Part shown: in pieces, positions 1 to 7,494 of the stretch
Numbering within the stretch: the stretch's first letter is position 1
How the letters are laid out: the number at the start of each line of letters is the position of its first letter
Assembly: GCA_036747295.1 (NCBI GenBank)
Contig: DAIOCN010000021.1
Location: 1-43,756, forward strand
DNA from: UBA4736 sp002404015
GTDB lineage: Bacteria; Chloroflexota; Dormibacteria; Dormibacterales; Dormibacteraceae
DNA: 43,756 nucleotides
Direction of reading: 5' to 3'
Notes under the pieces: model-generated
The model's database searches: none
Seen by the model: the letters and a program-made list of their open reading frames with translations, nothing else
What the model was told of the DNA's origin: nothing
Translations under genes and position numbers: made by a program

Positions 1-240
1 TTGGTCTTGCTCCGAGCGGGGTTTGCCTGGCCGGCCGGTCACCCGGCCGCCGGTGGGCTCTTACCCCACCATTTCACCCTTACCCGCTGCCGGCCTCCGG
101 AGATGCCGTCAACAGGCGGTGTATTTCTGTGGCACTTTCCTTCGGGTCACCCCGACTGGGGATTACCCAGCGCTCTGCTCTTGGGAGCCCGGACTTTCCT
201 CCGAACCTTGCGGTCCGGCGGTCACCCGTCCGCCTCGGCC
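1..240 (-). ncRNA. rnpB: RNase P RNA, 5' portion (cut by window edge)
   Basis: This is the catalytic RNA of ribonuclease P, which removes 5' leaders from pre-tRNAs. Read on the minus strand, the universal core GAGGAAAGTCCGGGCTC lies at 186-202. It is followed by the conserved CACAGAAA segment near 125-140, the GGGTAAGGGTGAAA and GGTAAGAGCCCACC segments at about 50-95, and the GGCAAACCCC...GGAGCAAG segment close to base 1. Roughly the last third of the RNA lies outside the window. The 5' end is placed near base 240 because a TAATAT hexamer (247-252) sits at the right distance to be its -10 box. The helices look bacterial type A. The plus-strand and minus-strand reading frames over this stretch are chance frames. 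Confidence 0.95.
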
Positions 241-246
241 CACAAG

Positions 247-252
247 ATATTA
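247..252 (-). promoter_or_regulatory. -10 box of rnpB
   Basis: TAATAT on the minus strand, about 6-7 bases before the likely first base of RNase P RNA. No clear TTGACA-like -35 is seen 17 bases upstream. It is a useful local yardstick for the many TANNNT boxes found close to start codons elsewhere in the window. Confidence 0.5.
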
Positions 253-305
253 CCCCTGAGCACGGCAATTGACGCATCGGCCGAACAGCGGAGAATGCCC
301 CCCAC

Positions 306-758
306 ATGGAAGTCCCCGAAGGGCACGCCGGGGTGATCACGCGGATGGGCAGGTTCCACGCCACGGTCGGACCAGGACCCGTAAGCCTCCTGCCGGTCGC
401 GGACAAACTGCTGACTGTCGACCTGCGGCCGCGGGTCATCCTGGTGGGGCCGCTCGACGTCAGCTCCCTGGACAATCGGCCCTTCCGGCTCAACGGGAAG
501 GTCTTCTTCCAAGTCTTCGAGCCTCGCCTGGCGCTCCTGACGGTGGACACCAGGGACTACCTGCGGACGCTCGTCGAGCTCTGGTCGATGGTGGCCCGCC
601 GGACCACCACCCACGGCACGGGTGACGAGCTGGTGGCCCAGCTGCCCGCGGTCTCGGCCGCCGTCGGGCAGGCTATGAACCCGATCACGGAGCAGTTCGG
701 GGTTCGTGTGTCAAGGGTCGAGCTGGAGGTCGAACCGGCACCAGAACCCAACCCCTAG
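306..758 (+). CDS. SPFH/band-7 domain protein
   Basis: A 150-residue protein resembling the SPFH (stomatin/prohibitin/flotillin) fold. It has the typical opening EGHAGVITRMGRF, where a beta strand is followed by a G-P-G turn ('VGPGPVSLLPVADKL'). Then come 'VDLRPRVI', a central 'GKVFFQVFEPRLAL' strand pair, and a C-terminal helix ending in '...EQFGVRVSRVELE', which is the usual SPFH phrase for the assembly-facing strand. It is short for the family and has no membrane anchor or coiled-coil tail, so it is probably a minimal, soluble or peripherally bound member. The ATG follows 60 bases after the rnpB promoter region, divergent from rnpB. Its stop overlaps the stop of the convergent RNase H gene by 4 bases. 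The cellular role cannot be told from the sequence. Confidence 0.75.
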   Translation: MEVPEGHAGVITRMGRFHATVGPGPVSLLPVADKLLTVDLRPRVILVGPLDVSSLDNRPFRLNGKVFFQVFEPRLALLTVDTRDYLRTLVELWSMVARRTTTHGTGDELVAQLPAVSAAVGQAMNPITEQFGVRVSRVELEVEPAPEPNP

Positions 759-1165
759 GAAGGCTTGTACTCGTCGATCGCCTTGTTCGCGAGAGCGTCG
801 GCGCCCTTGTTCTTCTCGCGCGGAACGTACGAGATGGAGTGGTTCGGGAACTGGTTCAGGAGCGAGCGCGCCGTCTGCGCGAGCGCCTGCAGCTCCGGTT
901 TCTTGATCTTGTAGCGGCCCATCATCTGCTCCACGACCAGCTGGGAATCGAGGTAGATCTCCAGCCGTTCCGGACTCCAGTCCGCCACCTTCTTCAGGCC
1001 CTCGATCAGGGCCAGGTATTCGGCCGTGTTGTTGGTGGCAGTCCCGATGTACCGGCAGCCGCCCCAGAGGCGGACCCCGTCTGCGCCCTCGACCACCAGG
1101 CCCAGCCCGGCCGGGCCGGGGTTGCCGCGCGCCGCGCCGTCCGTGAAGAGGCGCAGCGTTTTCAC
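755..1165 (-). CDS. Ribonuclease H family protein (type I fold)
   Basis: A 136-residue RNase HI-like protein that should cleave the RNA strand of RNA-DNA hybrids. The carboxylate residues of the active site are all visible: D9 in TDGAARGNPGP, E49 in NNTAEYLALIEGL, D73 in IYLDSQLVVEQ and D123 in NKGADALAN. It lacks the basic protrusion of E. coli RNase HI and matches the compact RnhA-like group. The GTG start overlaps the TGA of the zinc-ribbon gene (GTGA), which argues for translational coupling, so longer in-frame starts inside that gene are less likely. In mycobacteria the same gene pair occurs with a phosphatase domain fused to the RNase H. Here RNase H stands alone. Confidence 0.9.
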   Translation of the reverse strand: MKTLRLFTDGAARGNPGPAGLGLVVEGADGVRLWGGCRYIGTATNNTAEYLALIEGLKKVADWSPERLEIYLDSQLVVEQMMGRYKIKKPELQALAQTARSLLNQFPNHSISYVPREKNKGADALANKAIDEYKPS

Positions 1166-1851
1166 GCCATGACCAGAATCCGGCCGCAGTGCTCGCAGGT
1201 GACCAGGAGGTGCCGGCGCAGCTGCTGCATGCCGCTGGAGGTGACCGTCACCCGGCAGCCCTGGCACTGGTTGTTGACCACCTCGGCCACCGGGTCGGCC
1301 AGCCGGATCCGGCTGTAGGCGGCTCGAAAGTCGGCCGGGATGGCCTCCCAGGTCTCCGCCCGCTCGGCCTCCACCGCAGCCAACTCGGAGCGCTCCTGCT
1401 CGAGACGCTGGCGCAGCTCGGGAGCGGCCGCCGCGGTGCCGGCCAGGACCTCGGCCAGGGCCGCCTCGAGCCGGCGCAGCTCGGCGTCCAGCGCCTCCGC
1501 CTCCTCCATCAGGGTCAGCTCGGCGTCCTCCTCGCGAGCCACGGCCGACTTCATGTGGTCGACCTCCTGGCTCAGTGCGATGAGCTCGCTGGGGTTGTTT
1601 ATCCGGCCGCTCATCAGCTGTTTCTCGCGCGACTTCATGTGCGCCCGGTGGTCCTCGACGTCGCGCTCGCGCTCGCGTAAGCGCTTGGCGAGCTCCTCCC
1701 TGGCTGCCCGGGTGGTCGCCAGCTGGGCCTCCAGGCGTTCCGCCTCGGGGTCCCTGGCCAGGCGCGCCTCCAGGCGGGCGATGTCTGCTGTCAGGGCCCG
1801 GGCGCGCTGGTCCAGCCGCTGGTGATGGAGGAGGAGCTCAGGGGTGTTCAT
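1162..1851 (-). CDS. Coiled-coil protein with C-terminal C4 zinc ribbon
   Basis: A 229-residue protein of the family once called DUF164 (Rv2229c/CT398-like). Residues from about 5 to 170 form a long charged coiled-coil hairpin, with a conserved turn 'SGRINNPSELIALSQEV' at mid-length. The C-terminal domain carries two CxxC knuckles, CQGC and CEHC, that should bind one zinc ion. The family is thought to be a nucleic-acid- or ribosome-associated adaptor, but its exact job is not settled. It overlaps TrmK upstream by 14 bases and RNase H downstream by 4 bases. The three form an RNA/nucleic-acid housekeeping block at the end of a longer operon. Confidence 0.88.
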   Translation of the reverse strand: MNTPELLLHHQRLDQRARALTADIARLEARLARDPEAERLEAQLATTRAAREELAKRLRERERDVEDHRAHMKSREKQLMSGRINNPSELIALSQEVDHMKSAVAREEDAELTLMEEAEALDAELRRLEAALAEVLAGTAAAAPELRQRLEQERSELAAVEAERAETWEAIPADFRAAYSRIRLADPVAEVVNNQCQGCRVTVTSSGMQQLRRHLLVTCEHCGRILVMA

Positions 1852-2287
1852 CGGGCGGCGTGACCAGAAGGACTCTATAGGAGCGCCGTCCCTGGACCAC
1901 GTCGCGGCCGGCTCGCACCTCGTAGCCCGCGCCCTCGAGGAACGCCAGCAGCCATTCGGAGTGCTGCTGAGGCTGCAGGACCAGCCAATGAAGGCTGCTC
2001 GCGACGGCGGCGCCCCGCTCCAGGATGCCGGCGATCTTGTGGCCGCCCATGCCCGCGATCACGGCCCCCTCGACCTCGCCCGGGGCCAGCACCGAGAACC
2101 CGTCTCCCAGCCGGCGCTCCAGGTCGGCGGGCAGCCGCGCGAAGGCGCCGGCCGCCATCTCGCAGGCGATCACCCGGCGGCCGCCGGCGCGAAGGCGGAG
2201 GGCCACCTGCCCGTCGCCGGCGCCTATGTCGGCGACCGGGCCACCGGTCGGGACCAGTTCGACGACCGTGCGCAGGCGGGCCGTCAG
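1838..2287 (-). CDS. trmK: tRNA (adenine(22)-N1)-methyltransferase TrmK-like
   Basis: A SAM-dependent Rossmann methyltransferase of the TrmK family, which methylates A22 of tRNA. Diagnostic segments are 'VIAGMGGHKIAGIL' and 'LVLQPQQHSEWLLAFLEGAGYEV', followed by a C-terminal 'RRSYRVLLV' strand. The first in-frame standard start, GTG at 2204-2206, would remove the SAM-binding motif 'VADIGAGDGQVAL', which is plainly encoded just upstream in the same frame, preceded by 'LTARLRTVVELVPTGGP' as in full-length homologues. No ATG, GTG or TTG exists in that upstream stretch. I therefore place the start tentatively at a CTG (2285-2287). Product assignment is firm and the start is not. It lies 34 bases after the biotin-carrier stop. 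Confidence 0.78.
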   Translation of the reverse strand: MTARLRTVVELVPTGGPVADIGAGDGQVALRLRAGGRRVIACEMAAGAFARLPADLERRLGDGFSVLAPGEVEGAVIAGMGGHKIAGILERGAAVASSLHWLVLQPQQHSEWLLAFLEGAGYEVRAGRDVVQGRRSYRVLLVTPPDEHP

Positions 2288-2321
2288 GCGCGCGGCTCGA
2301 ACCCGCTGACGGGCGGCGCGC

Positions 2322-2534
2322 TCACTCGAGGACGGCCAGGACCTGGCCCTCCTTGACGACGTCGGTCTCTTTGACCCGGATCTCCTTCACGGTGCCGGCG
2401 ACGGGGGCGGTGACCGGGATCTCCATCTTCATGGACTCGAGGATCATCAGAACGTCGTCCTCCTCCACCTGGTCGCCGGGCTTGGCCTCCACCTTCCAGA
2501 CGCTGCCGACCAGCTCCGCCTTGACCTCTGTCAT
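2322..2534 (-). CDS. Biotin carboxyl carrier protein (stand-alone biotinyl domain)
   Basis: A 70-residue single biotinyl domain. The biotin attachment lysine lies in the motif ESMKMEIP at about residues 33-40, and the partner hairpin 'VKEGQVLAVLE' closes the domain. In acyl-CoA carboxylases the biotin is carboxylated by a biotin carboxylase and swings to the carboxyltransferase. The ATG overlaps the stop of the BKACE gene by 4 bases. The carboxyltransferase is two genes upstream, so this is very probably its carrier. No biotin carboxylase subunit is encoded in the window and it must come from elsewhere in the genome. Confidence 0.92.
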   Translation of the reverse strand: MTEVKAELVGSVWKVEAKPGDQVEEDDVLMILESMKMEIPVTAPVAGTVKEIRVKETDVVKEGQVLAVLE

Positions 2535-3391
2535 TCGGCCTCCTTCAGACCCAGAATCTCACGAGCCTCGGATATGGAGGCTACGGGCCTTCCCTGGTCG
2601 CGGCACATGGCGACGGCCTTTTCCACGAGATCCCCATTGGAGCGGGCCATCCGGCCCTCCTCGAGGTAGAAGTTGTCCTCCAGGCCCACCCGCACGTTGC
2701 CGCCCATCGCGATTGCGGTGGCGGCCAGCGGCCACTGGTTCAGGCTGATCCCGATCGCCTGCCAGTGGGCCGGCCGAGGCAGCGACGCCACCTGGTGCAC
2801 CAGGTTGGCCACCGTGCCCGGGATGCCGCCCAAGACGCCCATGATCAGGCTGAACTGGTAGGGCTTCTTCAGGATGCCCAGGTCGATCAGCGGCCGGGTG
2901 TTGCCGATGTGGCCGGTGTCGAAGCACTCCATCTCGGGCCGCACGCCAGCCTCGTTCATGGCCTCCAGGAAGAAGCGGATGTCGGTGAACGGGTTGGCGA
3001 AGACGTGGTCCACATGGAACTGCTTCTGCCGGGCGGAGTAGATCGCGTAGTTCATCGAGCCCATGTTCAGAGCCGCCAGCTCCGGTCCCAGCTCCCGGAT
3101 GTGCGCAACCCGCTCCTCCCGGGGAACTCCGACCGCGCCCGTCGAGAAGTTCAGGATCACGTCCGTCCGCGCCCTGACCTCGGCCCTGATCCGCCTGAAG
3201 GTCTCGACGCTCCAGTCCGGGCCCCCCTCCGGCGTGCGGGCGTGGATGTGCACGATGGCGGCCCCGGCGTCGGCCGCCCGGCGGGCCTCCTCGGCGATCT
3301 CCTCTGGTGTGTAGGGGATGGCCGGGCAGAGGTCGCGTTTGGCCAGGACTCCAGTGAGCGCGGCGCTGACCACGCACGGGGTCGAGCTCAT
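2531..3391 (-). CDS. BKACE family beta-keto acid cleavage enzyme (DUF849)
   Basis: A 286-residue TIM-barrel enzyme of the BKACE/Kce family. Members condense a beta-keto acid with acetyl-CoA and release acetoacetate plus a new acyl-CoA; the founding member cleaves 3-keto-5-aminohexanoate in lysine fermentation. The zinc site is visible as HIHAR (H48, H50, R52), and further family marks are 'NFSTGAVG', 'ECFDTGHIGN', 'GVLGGIPGT' and the late 'VRVGLEDNFYL'. The substrate of this member cannot be read off. The gene sits between the carboxyltransferase (ATGA overlap) and the biotin carrier (4-base overlap), so it probably belongs to a CoA-ester degradation route that ends in a carboxylation. Confidence 0.9.
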   Translation of the reverse strand: MSSTPCVVSAALTGVLAKRDLCPAIPYTPEEIAEEARRAADAGAAIVHIHARTPEGGPDWSVETFRRIRAEVRARTDVILNFSTGAVGVPREERVAHIRELGPELAALNMGSMNYAIYSARQKQFHVDHVFANPFTDIRFFLEAMNEAGVRPEMECFDTGHIGNTRPLIDLGILKKPYQFSLIMGVLGGIPGTVANLVHQVASLPRPAHWQAIGISLNQWPLAATAIAMGGNVRVGLEDNFYLEEGRMARSNGDLVEKAVAMCRDQGRPVASISEAREILGLKEAE

Positions 3392-4953
3392 ACCGGGATG
3401 TTGCCGTGCTTGCGCCAGGGCCGCTCCACCGTCTTGCCGCGCGCCTGCTCCAGACCCTGCACGATCACTCGCCGCGTCTCGGCGGGGTCGATGACGTCGT
3501 CGATCATGGCCCAGCCGGCCGCGATGTAAGGGCTGATGGTGGCGCGGACCTGCTCGACCAGCTCGGCGCGGGCCGCGACCGGGTCGTCGGCGGCCTCGAC
3601 CTGCTTGTTGAAGATGATGTTCACAGCGCCTTCAGGTCCCATCACCGAGATCTCGGCGAACGGCCAGGCGACCAGGAGGTCGGGGTGGTAGCCCTTGCCG
3701 CACATCACGAAGTAGCCGGCCCCGTAGGCCTTGCGCATGACGACCGTGATCTTGGGAACGGTCGCCTCCGAGGTCGCGTACAGCATCTTGGCGCCGTGCC
3801 GGATGATGCCCGCCTTCTCGACTGCTGAGCCGACCAGGAACCCGGGCACGTCCACCAGGTATACGAGCGGCACGTTGAAGGCGTCGCACAGGCGGATGAA
3901 GCGGGCCGCTTTGTCGGCGGCGTCCGAGTCGAGGATGCCGCCCTTCTGCAGCGGCTGGTTGGCCACGACCCCGACCGCGTGGCCGCCGAAGCGGGCGAAG
4001 CCGATGACGATGTTCTTGGCCCAGGCCGGCTTCAGCTCGAACCAGGAGCCCTCGTCGGCCAGCAGCCTGACCACCTTGCGAACGTCATAAGCGGTCCGGG
4101 CGCTGGCCGGGACGATCTTGTCGAGCCCCTCGACCAGGCGATCAGGCGGGTCGGCGGTCTCCACGAAGGGGGGCTGCTCCAGGTTGCTGGAGGGCAGGAA
4201 GGACAGGAAACGGCGCACTGCGGCGATGCACTCCGCGTCGTCGGCGACCTCGTTGTCCCCCACCCCCGACTCGTAGCAGTGGACCTGCGACCCGCCCATG
4301 TCGTGATCGGTGACGTCCTCGCCGGTGGCGGCCTTGACGAGGCGCGCGCCGCCCAGCGACATGGAGGAGGTGCCTTTCACCATGGGCACGAAGTCGGAGA
4401 GGCCCGGGATGTACGCCGTCCCGGCCGAGCAGGGTCCCAGCATCGCGCCGACCTGGGGGATTACGCCCGACATCACGACCTGGTCGTAGAAGAGGTAGCC
4501 GGAACCGGCGAAGGTGGATCCGGCGGCCTCCTGGATGCGGGCGCCCGCCGAGTCCAGCAGCCAGACCAGCGGCTTGCGGTACCGCAGGGCCAGCTCTCGG
4601 ACGCGGGCGGCCTTGAACTGCTCGCCCACCTGGCCCATGGAGCCGGCCATGACGGTGAAGTCGTACGCGATCACCCAGACCTGGCGGCCGTCCACCAGGC
4701 CGTGCCCGGTGACCACGCCGTCGGCGGGGCTCAGGTCGGGATCGGAGACGGCTTGGCCGCGCAGGCTCTGCTGGTGAGCCAGGAGGCCGAGCTCGACGAA
4801 GCTGCCCCCGTCGAAGAGGAGGTCGATGCGCTCGCGGACGCTGAGCTTGCCCCTGTCGTGCTGCTTCTGGACCTTCTCCTCGCCGCCCATGAGAAGGTTT
4901 TTTTCGCGCCGCCAGTGAAGCTCGTCCACCTTCGCCGCGAATTCGTCGCTCAC
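3388..4953 (-). CDS. Acyl-CoA carboxylase carboxyltransferase subunit (propionyl/methylcrotonyl type)
   Basis: A 521-residue carboxyltransferase with two crotonase-fold halves, the usual length for PccB/MccB/AccD5-type beta subunits. It transfers CO2 from carboxybiotin to an acyl-CoA. Recognisable parts are the N-terminal 'GKLSVRERIDLLFDGGSF', the oxyanion segment 'GPCSAGTAY' in the first half, 'NQPLQKGGILDSDAADKAARFI' (cited in two pieces: NQPLQKGGILD and SDAADKAARFI) and 'DVPGFLVG' in the second, and 'GAEGAVNI'-like 'GPEGAVNI' near the end. Substrate preference is unclear. The start is GTG, 9 bases after a TAAAAT hexamer (4963-4968), so the message may be leaderless. It heads the operon that runs down to RNase H. 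Confidence 0.92.
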   Translation of the reverse strand: MSDEFAAKVDELHWRREKNLLMGGEEKVQKQHDRGKLSVRERIDLLFDGGSFVELGLLAHQQSLRGQAVSDPDLSPADGVVTGHGLVDGRQVWVIAYDFTVMAGSMGQVGEQFKAARVRELALRYRKPLVWLLDSAGARIQEAAGSTFAGSGYLFYDQVVMSGVIPQVGAMLGPCSAGTAYIPGLSDFVPMVKGTSSMSLGGARLVKAATGEDVTDHDMGGSQVHCYESGVGDNEVADDAECIAAVRRFLSFLPSSNLEQPPFVETADPPDRLVEGLDKIVPASARTAYDVRKVVRLLADEGSWFELKPAWAKNIVIGFARFGGHAVGVVANQPLQKGGILDSDAADKAARFIRLCDAFNVPLVYLVDVPGFLVGSAVEKAGIIRHGAKMLYATSEATVPKITVVMRKAYGAGYFVMCGKGYHPDLLVAWPFAEISVMGPEGAVNIIFNKQVEAADDPVAARAELVEQVRATISPYIAAGWAMIDDVIDPAETRRVIVQGLEQARGKTVERPWRKHGNIPV

Positions 4954-4962
4954 CCGTCTTGC

Positions 4963-4968
4963 ATTTTA
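4963..4968 (-). promoter_or_regulatory. -10-like box for the carboxyltransferase operon
   Basis: TAAAAT on the minus strand ends 9 bases before the GTG start. No Shine-Dalgarno sequence intervenes, which fits a leaderless mRNA. The 58-base gap to the divergent DUF3048 gene also holds that gene's TAGGCT box at 4999-5004. Confidence 0.45.
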
Positions 4969-4998
4969 GAGATCCCCCGGTTGAGGGCTGTCGTTTGG

Positions 4999-5004
4999 TA
5001 GGCT
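4999..5004 (+). promoter_or_regulatory. -10-like box for the DUF3048 gene
   Basis: TAGGCT lies 7 bases before the TTG start at 5012, with no ribosome-binding site between. The spacing matches other leaderless-looking genes in the window. Confidence 0.4.
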
Positions 5005-5011
5005 GGCGCCC

Positions 5012-6634
5012 TTGTCACTGCCGTTCAAGCTGACACGCGTCCACGCGATCGTGGCCGCGGCCCTAGTGGTCGTGATCGTCGCGGGAGGTGTCCTCGTGGT
5101 CTACCTCAAGAGCCCGGGAGCCGCCATCCACGCCCATCTCCAGGTGAGCGACGCCAAGCGGGTGCGCGTGCTGGAGCCACTGATCGTCAGGTTCGACCAG
5201 CCCGTGGACCTGGCCAAGACCCAGATCAAGCTGACGCCGGCCGCGGACTTCCAGGTGCAGCGCTTGAAGGACCGGCTCGTGCTCGCGCCCACCAAGAGCT
5301 GGGACGCCCAGAAGACGTACACACTGCAGGTGGGCAGCGTCCTCAACGCGAAACATACGGGGACCCCGCTGAAGGACTGGAAGGTGCAGTTCACGACCGC
5401 CAACAAGGTGAGCGTGGCCGCCTTCAAGGTCGATGACAAGCCGGTCGGCGAGGGCGCTCTGGTACTGCCCTCGGCCAAGTTTTCGGTCACGTTCACGACG
5501 TCGATGAAGGCGTCCACCGTGGCCATCTCGGCCAACGGCACCGCACTGGCCGCCGGCCAACTGAGCTGGGCGGCGGGCGATCCTACGCTGGTCGACCTGG
5601 CGCTCGGCGTGCTGGCCCCCTACCAGCCCCTCAAGTTGACGGTGCTGGCCGGGGCCAACGGGTCCAATGGCGAGGTACTGCTGGACAACGCGGAGATCAA
5701 CCTCGTCCCGGAGGCCCTCGAGCCGACCAATCCGGCCAGCGGCATCGGGCCCGACTTCAAGCCGGTGACGCCGATCATGATCGCGATCGAGAATTCAGGA
5801 GACTCGCGCCCGCAGAGCGGCCTCCAACAGGCGGACATGGTCTACGAGTACGTGAGCGAGTACCAGATCAGCCGCATGACAGCGGTGTACTTCAACTCCC
5901 CGCCGGCGCTGATCGGACCGGTCCGCAGCTGCCGGATGATCAACCCCTACATCGGCTTCGCCTTCCGAAGCGTCACCATGTGCAGCGGCGGTTCCGTTGG
6001 CACGCTGCACTATGTGTTCGGGAACCCCGAGGGGACTCCGATGCTCCCGGTGACCATCAACGACTTCGACCGCGGCAACCACTTCTTCCGGAGCAACGCC
6101 AAGGCCGCGCCCCACAATCTTTACACCTCCGCAGATCGGGCCGTCCGGCTGCGGTCTGAGTACGGCGTTACGGCGCCCAACTACGCACTCGACCCACCCC
6201 ATCCGGATTCGACTCCCGGCGGCACACCGGCCGCGGCCCCCGCGGTAGGCCAGCACTTCGTCAGCTATGGATACGACGGCAACGCCAAGGCGTACCTCCG
6301 GTTCGACCACGGGACACCTTTCACCGACACCACCACTGGAGCCCAGCTGGCGGTCAAGAACGTCGTGATCCTTCACACGCCGTTTCACGACGCGGGCTGG
6401 GTCGAGGACGAGAACGGCGGCGCCCACTCGGTCTGGTACGACATCAACGGCTCCGGCCCGGCCGAGCTCTACTCGGACGGAATGCTGATTCCTGCCGTCT
6501 GGCACATGGGGGCAGGCAACGGCCAGCCCTATTGGAACAACCACGACCCCATGTGGTTCAGCGATCCGGCCGGCAAGCCTCTGCAGCTCAACTCGGGCCT
6601 GACCTGGATCCACGTGGTCGGCAACGGCCAGTAG
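5012..6634 (+). CDS. Membrane-anchored DUF3048 domain protein with Big_5-like N-terminus
   Basis: A 540-residue extracytoplasmic protein. Residues 11-32 form one hydrophobic segment (uncleaved anchor or signal peptide). Residues about 40-235 look like two bacterial Ig-like (Big_5-type) domains, marked by 'PLIVRFDQPVD' and 'LPSAKFSVTFTTSM'. From about residue 240 it is the DUF3048 (YerB-like) domain: 'PIMIAIENSGDSRPQSGL', 'ADMVYEYVSEYQISRMTA', 'GPVRSCRMINPY' and the C-terminal 'GLTWIHVVGNG'. The function of DUF3048 is not established; a cell-envelope role is likely. The TTG start is supported by a TAGGCT box 7 bases upstream and by the hydrophobic segment following at once. It converges on the LLM oxidoreductase with a 5-base gap. 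Confidence 0.85.
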   Translation: MSLPFKLTRVHAIVAAALVVVIVAGGVLVVYLKSPGAAIHAHLQVSDAKRVRVLEPLIVRFDQPVDLAKTQIKLTPAADFQVQRLKDRLVLAPTKSWDAQKTYTLQVGSVLNAKHTGTPLKDWKVQFTTANKVSVAAFKVDDKPVGEGALVLPSAKFSVTFTTSMKASTVAISANGTALAAGQLSWAAGDPTLVDLALGVLAPYQPLKLTVLAGANGSNGEVLLDNAEINLVPEALEPTNPASGIGPDFKPVTPIMIAIENSGDSRPQSGLQQADMVYEYVSEYQISRMTAVYFNSPPALIGPVRSCRMINPYIGFAFRSVTMCSGGSVGTLHYVFGNPEGTPMLPVTINDFDRGNHFFRSNAKAAPHNLYTSADRAVRLRSEYGVTAPNYALDPPHPDSTPGGTPAAAPAVGQHFVSYGYDGNAKAYLRFDHGTPFTDTTTGAQLAVKNVVILHTPFHDAGWVEDENGGAHSVWYDINGSGPAELYSDGMLIPAVWHMGAGNGQPYWNNHDPMWFSDPAGKPLQLNSGLTWIHVVGNGQ

Positions 6635-6639
6635 CCGAC

Positions 6640-7494
6640 CTAGAGCTTCGCCAGCAGCTCGGCGTAGCGGTCGAGCCGGGGGATCACCTGGTCGGCCCCG
6701 GCCGGCGGGACATAGCAGATCAGCCGCTCCACCCCCAGCCCGGCGAACCGCCGCAGCTGCTCCTCGTCGAGACGCCCCACGAAGTAGACGGTGACCGGGA
6801 TGCCGGGGCGGCCGTGGTCCTCGCAATAGCGCCGAAACTCGGCCAGGCGGTCCTCGAAGGGCGTGGCGCTGCTCCGCCCCACGATCGGCGACCAGGCGTC
6901 GCCATAGGCGACCACCCGCTTGAACGTGTTGGGGCCGTCGCCGCCCACCAGGATCGGCGGGTACGGTTTCTGGACCGGCTTGGGCCAGGACCACATGGGG
7001 CCGAAGTCGACATACCGGCCGTGGTACTCGGCGTCGTCCTTGGTCCAGATCTCCTTCATGGCCTCGATCCGCTCCCGGAGGACGCCCCAGCGCAGAGCGG
7101 GGTCGGTGCCGTGGTCGCGCATCTCCTCCCTGTTCCAGCCGCCGCCAACGCCGAACAGGAAGCGGCCGCCGGAGATGTGGTCCAGGCTGGCCACCTCCTT
7201 GGCCAGCACGATGGGGTCGCGCTGGATCACCAGCGCGATCCCGGTGCCCACCCGGAGACCTGTGGTGACCATGGCGGCGGCCGTCAGCGCCACGAAGGGG
7301 TCCAGCGTGTGCCAGTACTCCTGGGGCAGGTCGGCGCCGCCCGGCCAGGGCGACTCGCGGCTGGCCGGGATGTGCGTGTGCTCGGCGACCCACAGGGATT
7401 CGAACCCGCGCGCCTCGCACTCCCGGCCCAGGTCCGCCGGGGGGATGGCGTAGTCGGTCGGGAAGTACGTGACTCCGAACTTGACAGCGCTCAT
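6640..7494 (-). CDS. LLM class F420-dependent oxidoreductase
   Basis: A 284-residue luciferase-like (LLM) flavin/F420 oxidoreductase with the single-domain TIM-barrel layout. Family marks are 'LGRECEARGFESLWVAEHTHIP' (cited as ECEARGFESLWVAEH), 'VALTAAAMVTTGLRVGTGI', 'RFLFGVGGGWN' and 'PPILVGGDGPNTFKRV'. The wording resembles the Rv2161c-type TIGR03619 group that uses F420 rather than FMN, but cofactor choice is inferred. The ATG overlaps the HemQ stop by 4 bases, so it is co-translated with HemQ. A link to heme synthesis is not implied by the family itself and the substrate is unknown. Confidence 0.88.
   Translation of the reverse strand: MSAVKFGVTYFPTDYAIPPADLGRECEARGFESLWVAEHTHIPASRESPWPGGADLPQEYWHTLDPFVALTAAAMVTTGLRVGTGIALVIQRDPIVLAKEVASLDHISGGRFLFGVGGGWNREEMRDHGTDPALRWGVLRERIEAMKEIWTKDDAEYHGRYVDFGPMWSWPKPVQKPYPPILVGGDGPNTFKRVVAYGDAWSPIVGRSSATPFEDRLAEFRRYCEDHGRPGIPVTVYFVGRLDEEQLRRFAGLGVERLICYVPPAGADQVIPRLDRYAELLAKL

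Noticed and set aside
1..625. Short open frames across the first 600 bases
   Set aside because: They overlap the RNase P RNA or are antisense to the SPFH gene and show no protein features.
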